This document shows positions 44,379-53,011 of a stretch of DNA of 64,000 bases, one piece after another (the stretch's first letter is position 1; each line of letters opens with the position of its first letter). The notes below the pieces were generated by a model. The model worked only from the letters and a program-made list of their open reading frames with translations, did no database searches and was not told where the DNA came from. The DNA is from Denitromonas halophila (GTDB lineage: Bacteria; Pseudomonadota; Gammaproteobacteria; Burkholderiales; Rhodocyclaceae), in contig NZ_VMNK01000009.1 of the NCBI RefSeq assembly GCF_007625155.1, positions 62,001-126,000 on the forward strand. The letters run 5' to 3'. A program made the position numbers and the translations under genes.

Positions 44379-47042
44379 ATGGAACTGGCTCCCGTGCCCC
44401 GAGAACCCGACGATCTTTTCGTCCCCGACCTGACAGAAGGGGCCGAAGCTGGCTTGTATCTGTCCTTGTTCGAACTCATGAACGAGGGGCTGATCATCGC
44501 CAGCGACGAAACGATCCTGGAGGTCAACAGCGCCGTCTGTCGCTTGCTGGAGCGCAGCTACCGCGATCTGGCCGGCCAACCGCTGTCCTCGCTGTTCCCG
44601 ACTGAGCGCGCGTTTCTCAAGGCCCGCGGCGCCCTGTTCATCCAGGGCGAGATGCGCGGCAGCCTGCGGGTCGGCCTGCCCGGCGGACGCGAGCGCGATC
44701 TGAGCTATGTCGCCGCCGCGCGTATCCGGCCCGGCGTGCACGCCCTGATCCTCAGCCCCGACCCGGTCACCGGACTCACCCCCAATGTGCAACGCGCCGC
44801 CGACGCCGTCTGGCCGCGCCTCGCCGCCGCACTCGACCAGGCGGCGCTGGTTGTTGATGCCCGCGGCAAGATCATGGCCGCCAACGCGCCGGCCCGCCGT
44901 CGTTTCTCGCGCGAAGGCGGCGCCCTCACCGGACTCCCGTTATCGGCACTATGCTCACTCAGTGACCCCGCCCGCGAATCCGGGCCGGTCACCGTCACGC
45001 CCACCGATGGCGCCCCGGCCATGCACGGTCGCCTGTTGGCGGGGCCGGAGCCCGGCTGGCAGGTGCTGCTGCTGAGCGCATCCTCGCCGGTCGCTGCAGT
45101 GGACACCCGCGCCAGTCAGGTGTTTCGCCATGCCCCCCAGGCCATGCTCGTCGTGCGCGGCAGCGACCACACCATCCTCGCCGCCAACGACATGGCTGCC
45201 ACGATGCACGGCCGGGAGCGCTCGGCACTGGTCGGCATGCGCCTCTCGACACTTCGCAGCGACACCGTCAGCACGCTTGAGAGCGGCAACTGGCAGTGGC
45301 TGGGCGGCGGCAAGTCCTTCACCGCGCACACTCAGGCCCAGGCCCTTGACGGCACCCACAGCGAATGGCTGATCGTCCACGGCGGCGCCAGCACATCGGC
45401 TTCGCCGGTCGATTTCGACATCTTCAGCACCAATGCGCGCGCGGTTATCGTGACGGACGCCGAACACAAAATTTTGTCGATCAATGCCGCCTTCACCACG
45501 CTGACCGGGCTCGACATCCACGCCTTGCGCGGCAAGCCACTCGCCGACGCCGCCAGTGGCCGGCAGGACGATGCGTTTTTTGAGCGTTTGCAGAGCAGCC
45601 TTGGCACCCATCAGGCCTGGCAAGGCGAGTTCTGGCTGCGCAACCGCAAGGGCGAAGCCTTCCCGGAATGGCTGTCGTTCAACAGCGTGCTCAACGCCGA
45701 CGGTGCCACCGTGGCCCACATCGGGCTGTTCAGTGATCTCTCCGCCCGCAAGCAAGCCGAAGCGCGCAGCGACTATCTGGTCAATCACGACGCGATGACG
45801 GGCCTGCCCAAGGCCCATTTCATTCGGGCGCGATTCACCGAGCTCACCCCCGGCGCGCTGCGAAAACAGCAGCATCTGGCGCTGACCTTTGTGGACATCG
45901 ACCAGTTCAAGCAGATCAACACTGCCCATGGCACCGCGCAGGGAGATCAGGTGCTGCAGCAATTCGCCACCCGCATCCGTCAATGCAGCCCCCGAATTCA
46001 ACTGGCACGTGTGGGCAGCGATCGCTTTCTCGCCCTGATTCATGGCGTCGAACTGCTCAGTGACGTCACGCGCGAAGTCCACGCCTTGCACGACGCCATC
46101 AAGACCCCCTTCAAGGCAGGCCCGGTATCCGTGACGCTCACCGCCAGCCTCGGTGCGGCGGTGTTTCCCGGCGACGGCGCTGACTTTGACGAGCTGTGCG
46201 CACTGGCCTCGGCCGCACTCGAGCGCGCGCGCCTCGAAGGCCCGGGCGCCGTGCGCTTTCATACGGATGAGCTCAACACGGCAAGCTTTGAACAAGCCGC
46301 ACTCGAGCGCTCACTCGCGCACGCCCTTGAGCGCGATGAACTGGTCATGTACTTTCAGCCCGTGGTGGACGCGCAGACCGGATGCATCATTGCCGCCGAG
46401 GCGCTCGTTCGCTGGCAGCATCCCGACATGGGCCTCGTCCCGGCCCATCAGTTTCTCCCCATTGCACAAAGTGCCGGACTTGACCTGGAGATCGGCCGCC
46501 AAGCCCTGCGGATGGTGTGCCGGCACGCGGCCGAATGGCACCAGGCCGGCCAGACGACACCCGTCGCCATCGGTGCCACCGAGCACATGCTGACTTACGG
46601 GCGCCTGCAAGAAACCTTGCTCGAAGTGCTCGCCGAAACCGGCTTGCCGGCCAGCGCCATCGAACTCAATCTGCCCGAAAGCTGCTTGACGCAGGACCAC
46701 GACGATCTGGTCAAAGCACTGTACGCCCTCGACAACGCCGGGGTGCGCCTCGCCATCACCGGCGTTGGCGCCACGCCGCTGCCGCTCGCCCGGCTTCGCC
46801 AGCGCCCGGTCCATCGGCTCAAACTGGACCGCGCGCTGATTCGCGATCTGACCCATGCCGACAACCACAGCGTTCTCGCCGCAACCCTTGCAGCATCGGC
46901 CGCGCTGGGTTTGCGCCTGCAGGCGGTCGGCGTCGAATCCATTGAACAGCAAGACGCCCTGCTCGCCCTCGGTTGCCATCGCCAGCAGGGGCGACTATTC
47001 GCTGCCCCGCTCGCACCGGACGATTTCGCCCAGCTGCTATAG
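44379..47042 (+). CDS. PAS-GGDEF-EAL protein with degenerate catalytic motifs
   Basis: This 887-aa protein has no membrane helix. PAS-like modules occupy about residues 25-125, 145-235, 245-335 and 345-460 (the last ending in a classic SARKQAEARSDY linker). The GGDEF domain (about 465-630) starts NHDAMTGLP and has FVDIDQFKQIN but its active site reads GSDRF (546-550). The EAL domain (about 640-887) keeps EAL (674-676), yet DDFGTG is ITGVGA (793-798), the Asn ligand site reads VAIGA, and VAEGVE reads QAVGVE. It probably lacks both activities and may be a sensor or effector. Confidence 0.88.
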   Translation: MELAPVPREPDDLFVPDLTEGAEAGLYLSLFELMNEGLIIASDETILEVNSAVCRLLERSYRDLAGQPLSSLFPTERAFLKARGALFIQGEMRGSLRVGLPGGRERDLSYVAAARIRPGVHALILSPDPVTGLTPNVQRAADAVWPRLAAALDQAALVVDARGKIMAANAPARRRFSREGGALTGLPLSALCSLSDPARESGPVTVTPTDGAPAMHGRLLAGPEPGWQVLLLSASSPVAAVDTRASQVFRHAPQAMLVVRGSDHTILAANDMAATMHGRERSALVGMRLSTLRSDTVSTLESGNWQWLGGGKSFTAHTQAQALDGTHSEWLIVHGGASTSASPVDFDIFSTNARAVIVTDAEHKILSINAAFTTLTGLDIHALRGKPLADAASGRQDDAFFERLQSSLGTHQAWQGEFWLRNRKGEAFPEWLSFNSVLNADGATVAHIGLFSDLSARKQAEARSDYLVNHDAMTGLPKAHFIRARFTELTPGALRKQQHLALTFVDIDQFKQINTAHGTAQGDQVLQQFATRIRQCSPRIQLARVGSDRFLALIHGVELLSDVTREVHALHDAIKTPFKAGPVSVTLTASLGAAVFPGDGADFDELCALASAALERARLEGPGAVRFHTDELNTASFEQAALERSLAHALERDELVMYFQPVVDAQTGCIIAAEALVRWQHPDMGLVPAHQFLPIAQSAGLDLEIGRQALRMVCRHAAEWHQAGQTTPVAIGATEHMLTYGRLQETLLEVLAETGLPASAIELNLPESCLTQDHDDLVKALYALDNAGVRLAITGVGATPLPLARLRQRPVHRLKLDRALIRDLTHADNHSVLAATLAASAALGLRLQAVGVESIEQQDALLALGCHRQQGRLFAAPLAPDDFAQLL

Positions 47043-47291
47043 ACCCAGAAAGCCGCAGCTGGCCGCTTGCCGGTCTTGGGAGGCTATTGTGGGTATTGAC
47101 TGTTTCGGTGCCGACCGCCATCACCCACCGGGTGAGAGCGCTACGCGCCCGATTGCGTGCCTGACGGACTACCTGACGGGCTGCCTCATCTGGCAACAGA
47201 GGGAGCAGAGGCCGCTCCTGCCGCCTCCTCGCGCCTTGTCAAACAACCGGCCAGACGCACACCCGGGCGCGTCCAACTACCGTGTCCTGGT
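47043..47291. other. Intergenic region without recognisable gene
   Basis: No gene-like frame, RNA gene or repeat that I can support. A small stem CACCC-ACC-GGGTG is present near 47127. The next gene to the right, pntB, ends here on the minus strand, so this is a convergent 3' region. Confidence 0.5.
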
Positions 47292-47322
47292 CAAACGAAA
47301 ACGCCTCCCCGAAGGGAGGCGC
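47292..47322 (-). terminator. Terminator of the pnt operon
   Basis: On the minus strand CGCCTCCC-TTCG-GGGAGGCG is followed by TTTTCGTTT. It lies 25 bp after the pntB stop. Confidence 0.85.
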
Positions 47323-47346
47323 TTCAAACCACTCTCGCGCGGCGAA

Positions 47347-48717
47347 TCAGCCTTCCATCGACTTCACATGGGAGATGATCTCGCCCACGGCCTGCTGCGC
47401 CGAGCCGTAGAGCATGCTGCAGTTTTCTTTGTAGAACAGTGCGTTCTCGATACCCGAGTAACCCGTGCCCTTGCCGCGCTTGATGACGATCACGTTCTGC
47501 GCCTGATCGGCATTGAGAATCGGCATGCCGTAGATCGGGCTGGACTTGTCGGTACGCGCCGTGGGGTTAACCACGTCGTTGGCACCAATCACCAACGCGA
47601 CATCCGAAAGCGAGAACTCGGCGTTGATCTCTTCGAGGTCGAAGATCTTGTCGTAAGGCACGCCGGCCTCCGCCAGCAACACGTTCATGTGCCCCGGCAT
47701 GCGCCCGGCCACCGGGTGGATGGCGAACACCACTTCGACGCCGGCCTCTTCAAGCAACTGGCTCATTTCCCAGACCTTGTGCTGCGCACCGGCCACCGCC
47801 ATACCGTAACCCGGCACGATGATGACCTTGTTGGCGTAGCGCATGGTAGCCGCGGCATCGAGTGCACCCATTTCGCGCATCGAGCCTTCAATCGCCTCAC
47901 CTCCCTGCGCCTCACCCGTCATCGGGGTGAACAACACGTTGGTGATGGGCCGGTTCATGGCCTTGGCCATCAACTGGGTGAGCAAGGTGCCAGAGGCGCC
48001 AACCACGATACCGGCCACGACCAGCGCCGGATTACCCAACACATAACCCTCAAAGCCCACGGCCAGACCGGTGAAGGCGTTGAGCAACGAGATCACCACC
48101 GGCATGTCGGCACCGCCGATCGGACTGGTGACGATGACGCCAAGCGCCAGCGACAGCACAAAGAACAGCACGATCGCCCAGCCGTCCGGATCGGTGGCCG
48201 TGACAATGGCCAGGCCGAGAATGCCGACCACGGCCGCCAGCCCCACGTTGAGCTGGTTCTGCATCGGGAAGCGATACGCCTTCTTCATGATGCCTTGCAG
48301 CTTGGCGTAGGCCACGCAGGAGCCGGAGAAGGCCACCGAGCCGATCAGCGCACCAAGCACGGCCAGCAGCGCCACCATGCCACCATGCATCTCGCCACGC
48401 GCGAACTCGACCGCGGCAATCGCCGCCGCCGCGCCACCACCCATGCCGTTATAGATGGCAACCATCTGCGGCATGTCGGTCATGGCCACGTTCTTGCCCG
48501 ACCACCATGCCACGGAACCGCCGATCACCATGGCAACGATCATCAGCGCAAAGTTCTGCATGCCCGGCCAGAACAAGGTGACAAGGGTCGCGGCGATCAT
48601 CGCCCAACCGGCCCAGACGATGCCTTTGCGGGCGGTCGCAGGGGAGCTCATCGCCTTCAGGCCGAGGACGAACACCACGGCCACGGCGACATAGGAAATA
48701 TCAATGAACCACTTCAT
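47347..48717 (-). CDS. pntB: NAD(P) transhydrogenase subunit beta PntB
   Basis: PntB is the proton-translocating and NADP(H)-binding subunit of the membrane transhydrogenase, which makes NADPH from NADH at the expense of the proton gradient. The 456-aa product has an N-terminal membrane domain with about nine helices and a C-terminal NADP domain containing IIVPGYGMAVAGAQHKV, HPVAGRMPGHMNVLLAEA, GANDVVNP and PILNADQA. The start shares one base with the stop of pntA2 (TAATG). Confidence 0.96.
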   Translation of the reverse strand: MKWFIDISYVAVAVVFVLGLKAMSSPATARKGIVWAGWAMIAATLVTLFWPGMQNFALMIVAMVIGGSVAWWSGKNVAMTDMPQMVAIYNGMGGGAAAAIAAVEFARGEMHGGMVALLAVLGALIGSVAFSGSCVAYAKLQGIMKKAYRFPMQNQLNVGLAAVVGILGLAIVTATDPDGWAIVLFFVLSLALGVIVTSPIGGADMPVVISLLNAFTGLAVGFEGYVLGNPALVVAGIVVGASGTLLTQLMAKAMNRPITNVLFTPMTGEAQGGEAIEGSMREMGALDAAATMRYANKVIIVPGYGMAVAGAQHKVWEMSQLLEEAGVEVVFAIHPVAGRMPGHMNVLLAEAGVPYDKIFDLEEINAEFSLSDVALVIGANDVVNPTARTDKSSPIYGMPILNADQAQNVIVIKRGKGTGYSGIENALFYKENCSMLYGSAQQAVGEIISHVKSMEG

Positions 48718-49016
48718 TATTCGGCCCCCTTCTTCTTGCCCGCCTTGAACATCGCGAGCATGCGCTCGGTGACCACGTAGCCGCCGGCCGCGTTGGCTGC
48801 GCCGAGCAACACGGCGAAGAAGCCGAGCGTCAGTTGCAGCGGGCTGTCGGGGTCAGCGTGCCCCATCACCACCATGGCGCCGATCAGCACCACACCGTGG
48901 ATGAAGTTGGAACCGGACATGAGTGGGGTGTGCAGAATAACGGGCACACGGGAAATGACTTCGTAACCGGTGAATGCCGCCAGCACGAAAACGTATAGAT
49001 AGACAATGCCTTCCAT
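48717..49016 (-). CDS. pntA2: NAD(P) transhydrogenase subunit alpha, membrane part PntAB
   Basis: This 99-aa subunit provides the alpha-side membrane helices. It is a separate protein here, whereas in E. coli it is fused to the NAD-binding part. Three or four hydrophobic segments are visible (YLYVFVLAAFTGYEVI, VVLIGAMVVMGHA, LTLGFFAVLLGAANAAGGYVV), with the conserved RVPVILHTPLMSGSN stretch. It overlaps pntB by one base and lies 15 bp after pntA1. Confidence 0.95.
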   Translation of the reverse strand: MEGIVYLYVFVLAAFTGYEVISRVPVILHTPLMSGSNFIHGVVLIGAMVVMGHADPDSPLQLTLGFFAVLLGAANAAGGYVVTERMLAMFKAGKKKGAE

Positions 49017-49031
49017 GATCGTACCCTCCGG

Positions 49032-50156
49032 TTACAGGCCGAGAATCTGTTTGACACCTGCGTGACGCAGTTGCCCGTCGTGGGTCAGGCAGCAACCGGC
49101 CATCACCTCGTCTTCCCAGTCCATCGTCAGCACGCCGTCCTTGATGAAGGGGCTGATGAAGTTGAACAGGTTCTTGGCGTACATCTCGGAGGCGTGCACC
49201 GGCATGCGGCTGGTGATGTGCGTCGGACCGACGACGAGCACGTCGTTGATCCAGGTCTTCTCGCCGGCCACCGTGCCTTCGACGTTGCCACCACTCTCGG
49301 CGGCCATGTCGACCACCACCGCGCCCGCCTTCATGCCTGCCACCATGGCGGCGGTAATGATCACCGGCGCCTTGCGGCCCGGAATGGCGGCTGTGGTGAT
49401 GAGTGCATCGCACTGCGACACCGCTTTGGCCAGTTTTTCGGCCTGCTTGGCTTTTTCTTCGTCGGTCAGCTCACGGGCATAGCCGCCCAGACCGGCCGCC
49501 GACACGCCGGTGTCGACAAATTTGGCACCCAGCGATTCGATCTGCTCACGGGTTTCGGGGCGCACGTCGTACGCTTCGACCATGGCGCCGATACGCCGCG
49601 CGGTGGCAATGGCTTGCAGACCAGCCACACCAGCGCCGATCACCAGCACCTTGGCCGGACGGATGGTGCCCGCCGCATAGGTGAGCATGGGGAAAAACTT
49701 GGGCGAATGGTCCGCCGCGATCAACGCGCACTCGTAGCCGGCGACGGCCGCCTGCGAGGACAGCCCGTCCATGCTCTGCGAACGACTGATGCGCGGCAGC
49801 AACTCCAGCGCGAAAGAAGTGATGTTCTTTTCCATCATCCGCTCGGCGCGCTTGGCGTCGAACCACGGCTGGAGGAATCCGAGCACCACGGCACCAGGCT
49901 TGAGCTTGCCGATGCGCTTGAGCGACGGCGGCTGAACACCGAGCAGAATGTCGGCGGCAGCGCAGACGTCGACATCTTCGTCGACCCAGGTGACCGACTC
50001 GAAGGCTTCGTCGCGAAAGTGCGCGGGAACACCGGCGCCTTTTTGCATGACGACTTCAGCGCCCAATGCGAGATACTTTTTGACCACGTCCGGAACGACG
50101 GAGAGCCTTCGCTCTCCAGGCGTCGTTTCCGCCGCAATACCAATGACTAATGGCAT
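49032..50156 (-). CDS. pntA1: NAD(P) transhydrogenase subunit alpha, NAD-binding part PntAA
   Basis: This soluble NAD(H)-binding subunit of 374 aa starts MPLVIGIAAETTPGERR with GGGAG 4 bp upstream; an upstream ATG adds ten codons. The alanine-dehydrogenase-like fold shows as VVMQKGAGVPAHFRD and the Rossmann loop VLVIGAGVAGLQAIATARRIGA. It is the first gene of the three-gene pnt operon. The split alpha subunit is the form usual in alpha- and betaproteobacteria. Confidence 0.95.
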   Translation of the reverse strand: MPLVIGIAAETTPGERRLSVVPDVVKKYLALGAEVVMQKGAGVPAHFRDEAFESVTWVDEDVDVCAAADILLGVQPPSLKRIGKLKPGAVVLGFLQPWFDAKRAERMMEKNITSFALELLPRISRSQSMDGLSSQAAVAGYECALIAADHSPKFFPMLTYAAGTIRPAKVLVIGAGVAGLQAIATARRIGAMVEAYDVRPETREQIESLGAKFVDTGVSAAGLGGYARELTDEEKAKQAEKLAKAVSQCDALITTAAIPGRKAPVIITAAMVAGMKAGAVVVDMAAESGGNVEGTVAGEKTWINDVLVVGPTHITSRMPVHASEMYAKNLFNFISPFIKDGVLTMDWEDEVMAGCCLTHDGQLRHAGVKQILGL

Positions 50157-50267
50157 GTAACACTCCCTGTTTGCAGAAAACATCAAACCTGCGGGTGGTC
50201 ATCTTCTGCTGCGGCACCTCTCCCAAGCTCGGGCCGGCATGATGGGCGACTGCTCCCCGTGGCGACT

Positions 50268-50295
50268 ATCATACTGAATCGCTCAGCATGGTAAA
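50268..50295 (-). promoter_or_regulatory. Candidate pnt operon promoter
   Basis: Minus-strand TTTACC (50295-50290) and TATGAT (50273-50268) are 16 bp apart, in the 160-bp gap between pntA1 and corA. The implied leader is about 105 nt. Confidence 0.4.
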
Positions 50296-50316
50296 ACCTG
50301 TCACAGCGAACGTACC

Positions 50317-51432
50317 ATGCCCAAAGGCCAGGACGAACCCCCCCGCATGAAAAAGAGACGCAGCACATCCCACAGTCGGAAAGCCGGTTTGCCGCCGGGC
50401 ACGCTCGTGCACATCGGCGAAATCCGCGCCGATCACACCACGCTGACCTCGATCAGCTACGACAGCGCGCACTTCACCGAGAAGCTGCTCTCCACCGTCG
50501 AACCGACGCCCCAACGCGTCGGCCCGCACGAGTTCACCTGGCTCGATGTGCGTGGCCTGCGTGATGTCACCTGGCTGGGCAACCTGGGCAAGCAGTTCAA
50601 CCTGCACCCCCTGATCCTTGAGGACATCCTCAACACCCATCAGCGCTCGAAGGTCGAAGACTACGGCGACGTGCTGTTCTGTGTGGTGCGCCTGTTCGCG
50701 TGGGACGCCACCAGCCAATCGTTGGAGTCCGATCAGATCAGCCTGGTATTAGGGCGAAATTTTGTGCTGTCGTTCCAGGAGCGCTCCACCGGCGTGTTCG
50801 AGCCCGTACGGGAGCGACTGCGCGCACCGGGCACGCCGCTGCGCAACAAGCCGATCGATCACCTCGCCCACGCGCTGATCGACAGCATCGTCGACCGCTA
50901 TTTCCTGGTGGTTGAGGGCCTAGACACCGCCGCCGCGCCGGTCGAAGACGCCGTGCTCACCCATCCCACGCCCGCCATCCTTCGAACCATCAACGGATTG
51001 CGCCATGAGGTGCAGACCATCCGCCGCGCCATCACGCCGCTGCGCGAGGTACTGATGACACTCAACCGCGGCGAGAGCCGTTTTTTTGGGGACGAGGTGC
51101 GCCCCTATCTGCGGGACGTACTCGATCATACGATGCATGTCCAGGAAGACCTGGACAGCGTGCGCGACGTGCTCAGTGGCGCACTGGAAATCTATCTATC
51201 GAGCGTCAGCAACCGACTGAACCTCGAAGTCCGGGTGCTGGCGGTGCTGACCACACTGTTTTTGCCCGCGACACTCATCGCCGGCGTCTTTGGCATGAAC
51301 TTTCAGGACATGCCCTGGCGCGATGTTCACGACGGGTTCTGGCTAGCGATCAGCCTGATGGCCGTCACCGCCACCGTCCTTGCGGCCATTTTCTGGCGCA
51401 GGAAGTGGCTCAAGACCGACGACCCGAATTAG
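50317..51432 (+). CDS. CorA-family magnesium/cobalt or zinc transporter
   Basis: This metal-ion channel of 371 aa has a large cytoplasmic N-terminal domain and two C-terminal membrane helices. The pore motif GMN is present in GVFGMNFQDMPW after the first helix (LTTLFLPATLIAGVF), and the second helix is FWLAISLMAVTATVLAAIFW. The selectivity among magnesium, cobalt or zinc cannot be told. The start is uncertain: ATG at 50317 or 50347. Divergent from pnt and convergent with the phosphatase gene, 12 bp apart. Confidence 0.88.
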   Translation: MPKGQDEPPRMKKRRSTSHSRKAGLPPGTLVHIGEIRADHTTLTSISYDSAHFTEKLLSTVEPTPQRVGPHEFTWLDVRGLRDVTWLGNLGKQFNLHPLILEDILNTHQRSKVEDYGDVLFCVVRLFAWDATSQSLESDQISLVLGRNFVLSFQERSTGVFEPVRERLRAPGTPLRNKPIDHLAHALIDSIVDRYFLVVEGLDTAAAPVEDAVLTHPTPAILRTINGLRHEVQTIRRAITPLREVLMTLNRGESRFFGDEVRPYLRDVLDHTMHVQEDLDSVRDVLSGALEIYLSSVSNRLNLEVRVLAVLTTLFLPATLIAGVFGMNFQDMPWRDVHDGFWLAISLMAVTATVLAAIFWRRKWLKTDDPN

Positions 51433-51444
51433 CGCCCGACACGC

Positions 51445-52239
51445 TCAGTGCAGCGGCCCCAACGGAGAGGCCTCGGGCGGCACATCGATCAGCCGCACCA
51501 CCGCCAGCGACACATTGTCGCCCTCACCTTTGGCGCGTTCGCGCGCCTGGGAGATCAGCGCCTGGCAGGCATCGCGCGCACTCATGGTGGACAGGATCTC
51601 GCCGATCTCCAGATCAGTGAAATACGCCCACAGGCCGTCCGAGCACAACAAGAAACTGTCGCCGCCGATCAGCGGCGCCACACCGGCCAGATCGACTCGC
51701 GGCTCACGATCGCTTCCCAGGCAGGAGAGCAAGACGTTGCGGTGCGGGTGCGTCAGCGCACCAGCCTCATCCAGTCGGCCTTTGCGCTGCAGCTCGCCAA
51801 CCAGTGAGTGATCGGGGCTGCGGTAGATCACCTGGTCGCCACGATAGTGATAGAAGCGAGAGTCGCCGCAATGCACCCAGTCCGCGCGATCGGGTTGCAG
51901 CAAAAAGGCCACGGCGGTGCTGTGCGGATCCTGCTCACTGGTAAAGCGGGTGAGTTTGATGACCAGATGACTTTCGTGGACGATGCTGGTGAGCAGCATC
52001 TCGGGCGTTTCCTCTCGCGGCGCAAAGGCCTCGAAATTCTGTCGCGCCTTGAGCAGCACCTGCTCGGCCGCCATCGCGCCACCCGTGTGACCGCCCATGC
52101 CATCGGCGAGCACCGCCATCATCATGCCCGGTTTGTCGGGGTGGCCAAAAATCGCCACGCGATCTTGCTGTTCGACGCGATCGCCCTGATGCCGCGCGAC
52201 GCAGGTTTCAACCTTGAGTGCCATAGGGATGCTGTTCAA
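51445..52239 (-). CDS. PP2C-type serine/threonine phosphatase
   Basis: This 264-aa phosphatase uses two metal ions. Family motifs are present: VEQQDRV near the N-terminus, LADGMGGHTGG (first metal-binding Asp and Gly), HCGDSRFYHY, SPDHSLV, LLCSDGLWAYF and EGDNVSLAVVRL. No membrane helix is present. An alternative ATG five codons in would give 259 aa. No kinase partner gene is adjacent. Confidence 0.9.
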   Translation of the reverse strand: MNSIPMALKVETCVARHQGDRVEQQDRVAIFGHPDKPGMMMAVLADGMGGHTGGAMAAEQVLLKARQNFEAFAPREETPEMLLTSIVHESHLVIKLTRFTSEQDPHSTAVAFLLQPDRADWVHCGDSRFYHYRGDQVIYRSPDHSLVGELQRKGRLDEAGALTHPHRNVLLSCLGSDREPRVDLAGVAPLIGGDSFLLCSDGLWAYFTDLEIGEILSTMSARDACQALISQARERAKGEGDNVSLAVVRLIDVPPEASPLGPLH

Positions 52240-52348
52240 GTCCGTTCTATCGCCCTGATGGGGGCTTTGTTTTTATCGTGCCGCAGAGCGCCAAGGCTGC
52301 ATGGTATCGTTTCGCCCAATACCTCGCATCTACCGGAATACATATCCC

Positions 52349-52789
52349 ATGCAACTTGGACGCGGTTTTAACGAAATCTCGGTCGGCACATGTTTTGACA
52401 GCAGCATGACGCTGACCGAAACGCATCTTGTGCTCGGCGCAGGCCTGTTTGGCGACTTCAACCCGCTGCATGTCAATCAGCACATGGCCGAGGGTAGCCG
52501 CTTCGGTGGGCGCATTGCCCATGGCTACCTGACTACATCGTTCATGGCCGCCGCGCTCGGCATGCTGTTTCATGGCACGGCGCACGCCTATCTCGAACAT
52601 ACCTCGCGCTTCAAGGCGCCGGTACGCGCAGGCGACACCTTGACCATCGCGTGGACGGTGACCGCATTGACGCCCAAGCCGCAGCACGACGCGGGCATCG
52701 TGGTGCTGTCCGGGATATGCACGAATCAGAATGGGGAAGTGGTGGCAGACGCCGAGGCCAGCATGCTGATCGGCAACAACCGCGCCTGA
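52349..52789 (+). CDS. MaoC-like (R)-specific enoyl-CoA hydratase
   Basis: This 146-aa hot-dog-fold protein has the hydratase-2 motif, with Asp and His in GDFNPLHVNQHMA and then GGRIAHGYLT. These residues are the catalytic pair in PhaJ and MaoC. It may feed (R)-hydroxyacyl-CoA to polyhydroxyalkanoate or fatty-acid pathways, which is inferred. The start at 52349 (MQLGRGFNEI) is chosen over an upstream ATG 16 codons earlier. It is divergent from the PP2C gene. Confidence 0.82.
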   Translation: MQLGRGFNEISVGTCFDSSMTLTETHLVLGAGLFGDFNPLHVNQHMAEGSRFGGRIAHGYLTTSFMAAALGMLFHGTAHAYLEHTSRFKAPVRAGDTLTIAWTVTALTPKPQHDAGIVVLSGICTNQNGEVVADAEASMLIGNNRA

Positions 52790-53011
52790 GCCAGATGATC
52801 GCTCACACGCTGACAGGCCACGTTCTCGCGCGAGACTCGCGACGACGGGCTTGAGGACGCTCACACCCAATCGCTCGAAAGGGGGACGCCGGAACGCGGG
52901 ACGACGGCAGGCACGATCTCCATGCCCCGCAGTAACGGCCGCCCCCGAAGCATCTTGAGGGCTTTGGCGAGTGAAGCGTGAAAAGTGTCACACCTCACCC
53001 GCCCGGGGGCT

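Noticed and set aside
44955-46295. Antisense frame of 446 codons opposite the GGDEF-EAL gene
   Set aside because: No motif or ribosome site; explained by codon bias of the plus-strand gene.
46855-48780. Frame of 641 codons opposite pntB and across the 47.0-47.3 kb gap
   Set aside because: The part opposite pntB is His/Arg-rich shadow text, and the frame begins inside the GGDEF-EAL gene. PntB has conserved NADP motifs on the other strand.
52790-53011. Possible terminator or small gene after glcF and the MaoC gene
   Set aside because: Only weak stems such as TCGCG/CGCGA are present, with no T-run, and no convincing frame; the two genes converge here without a clear signal.
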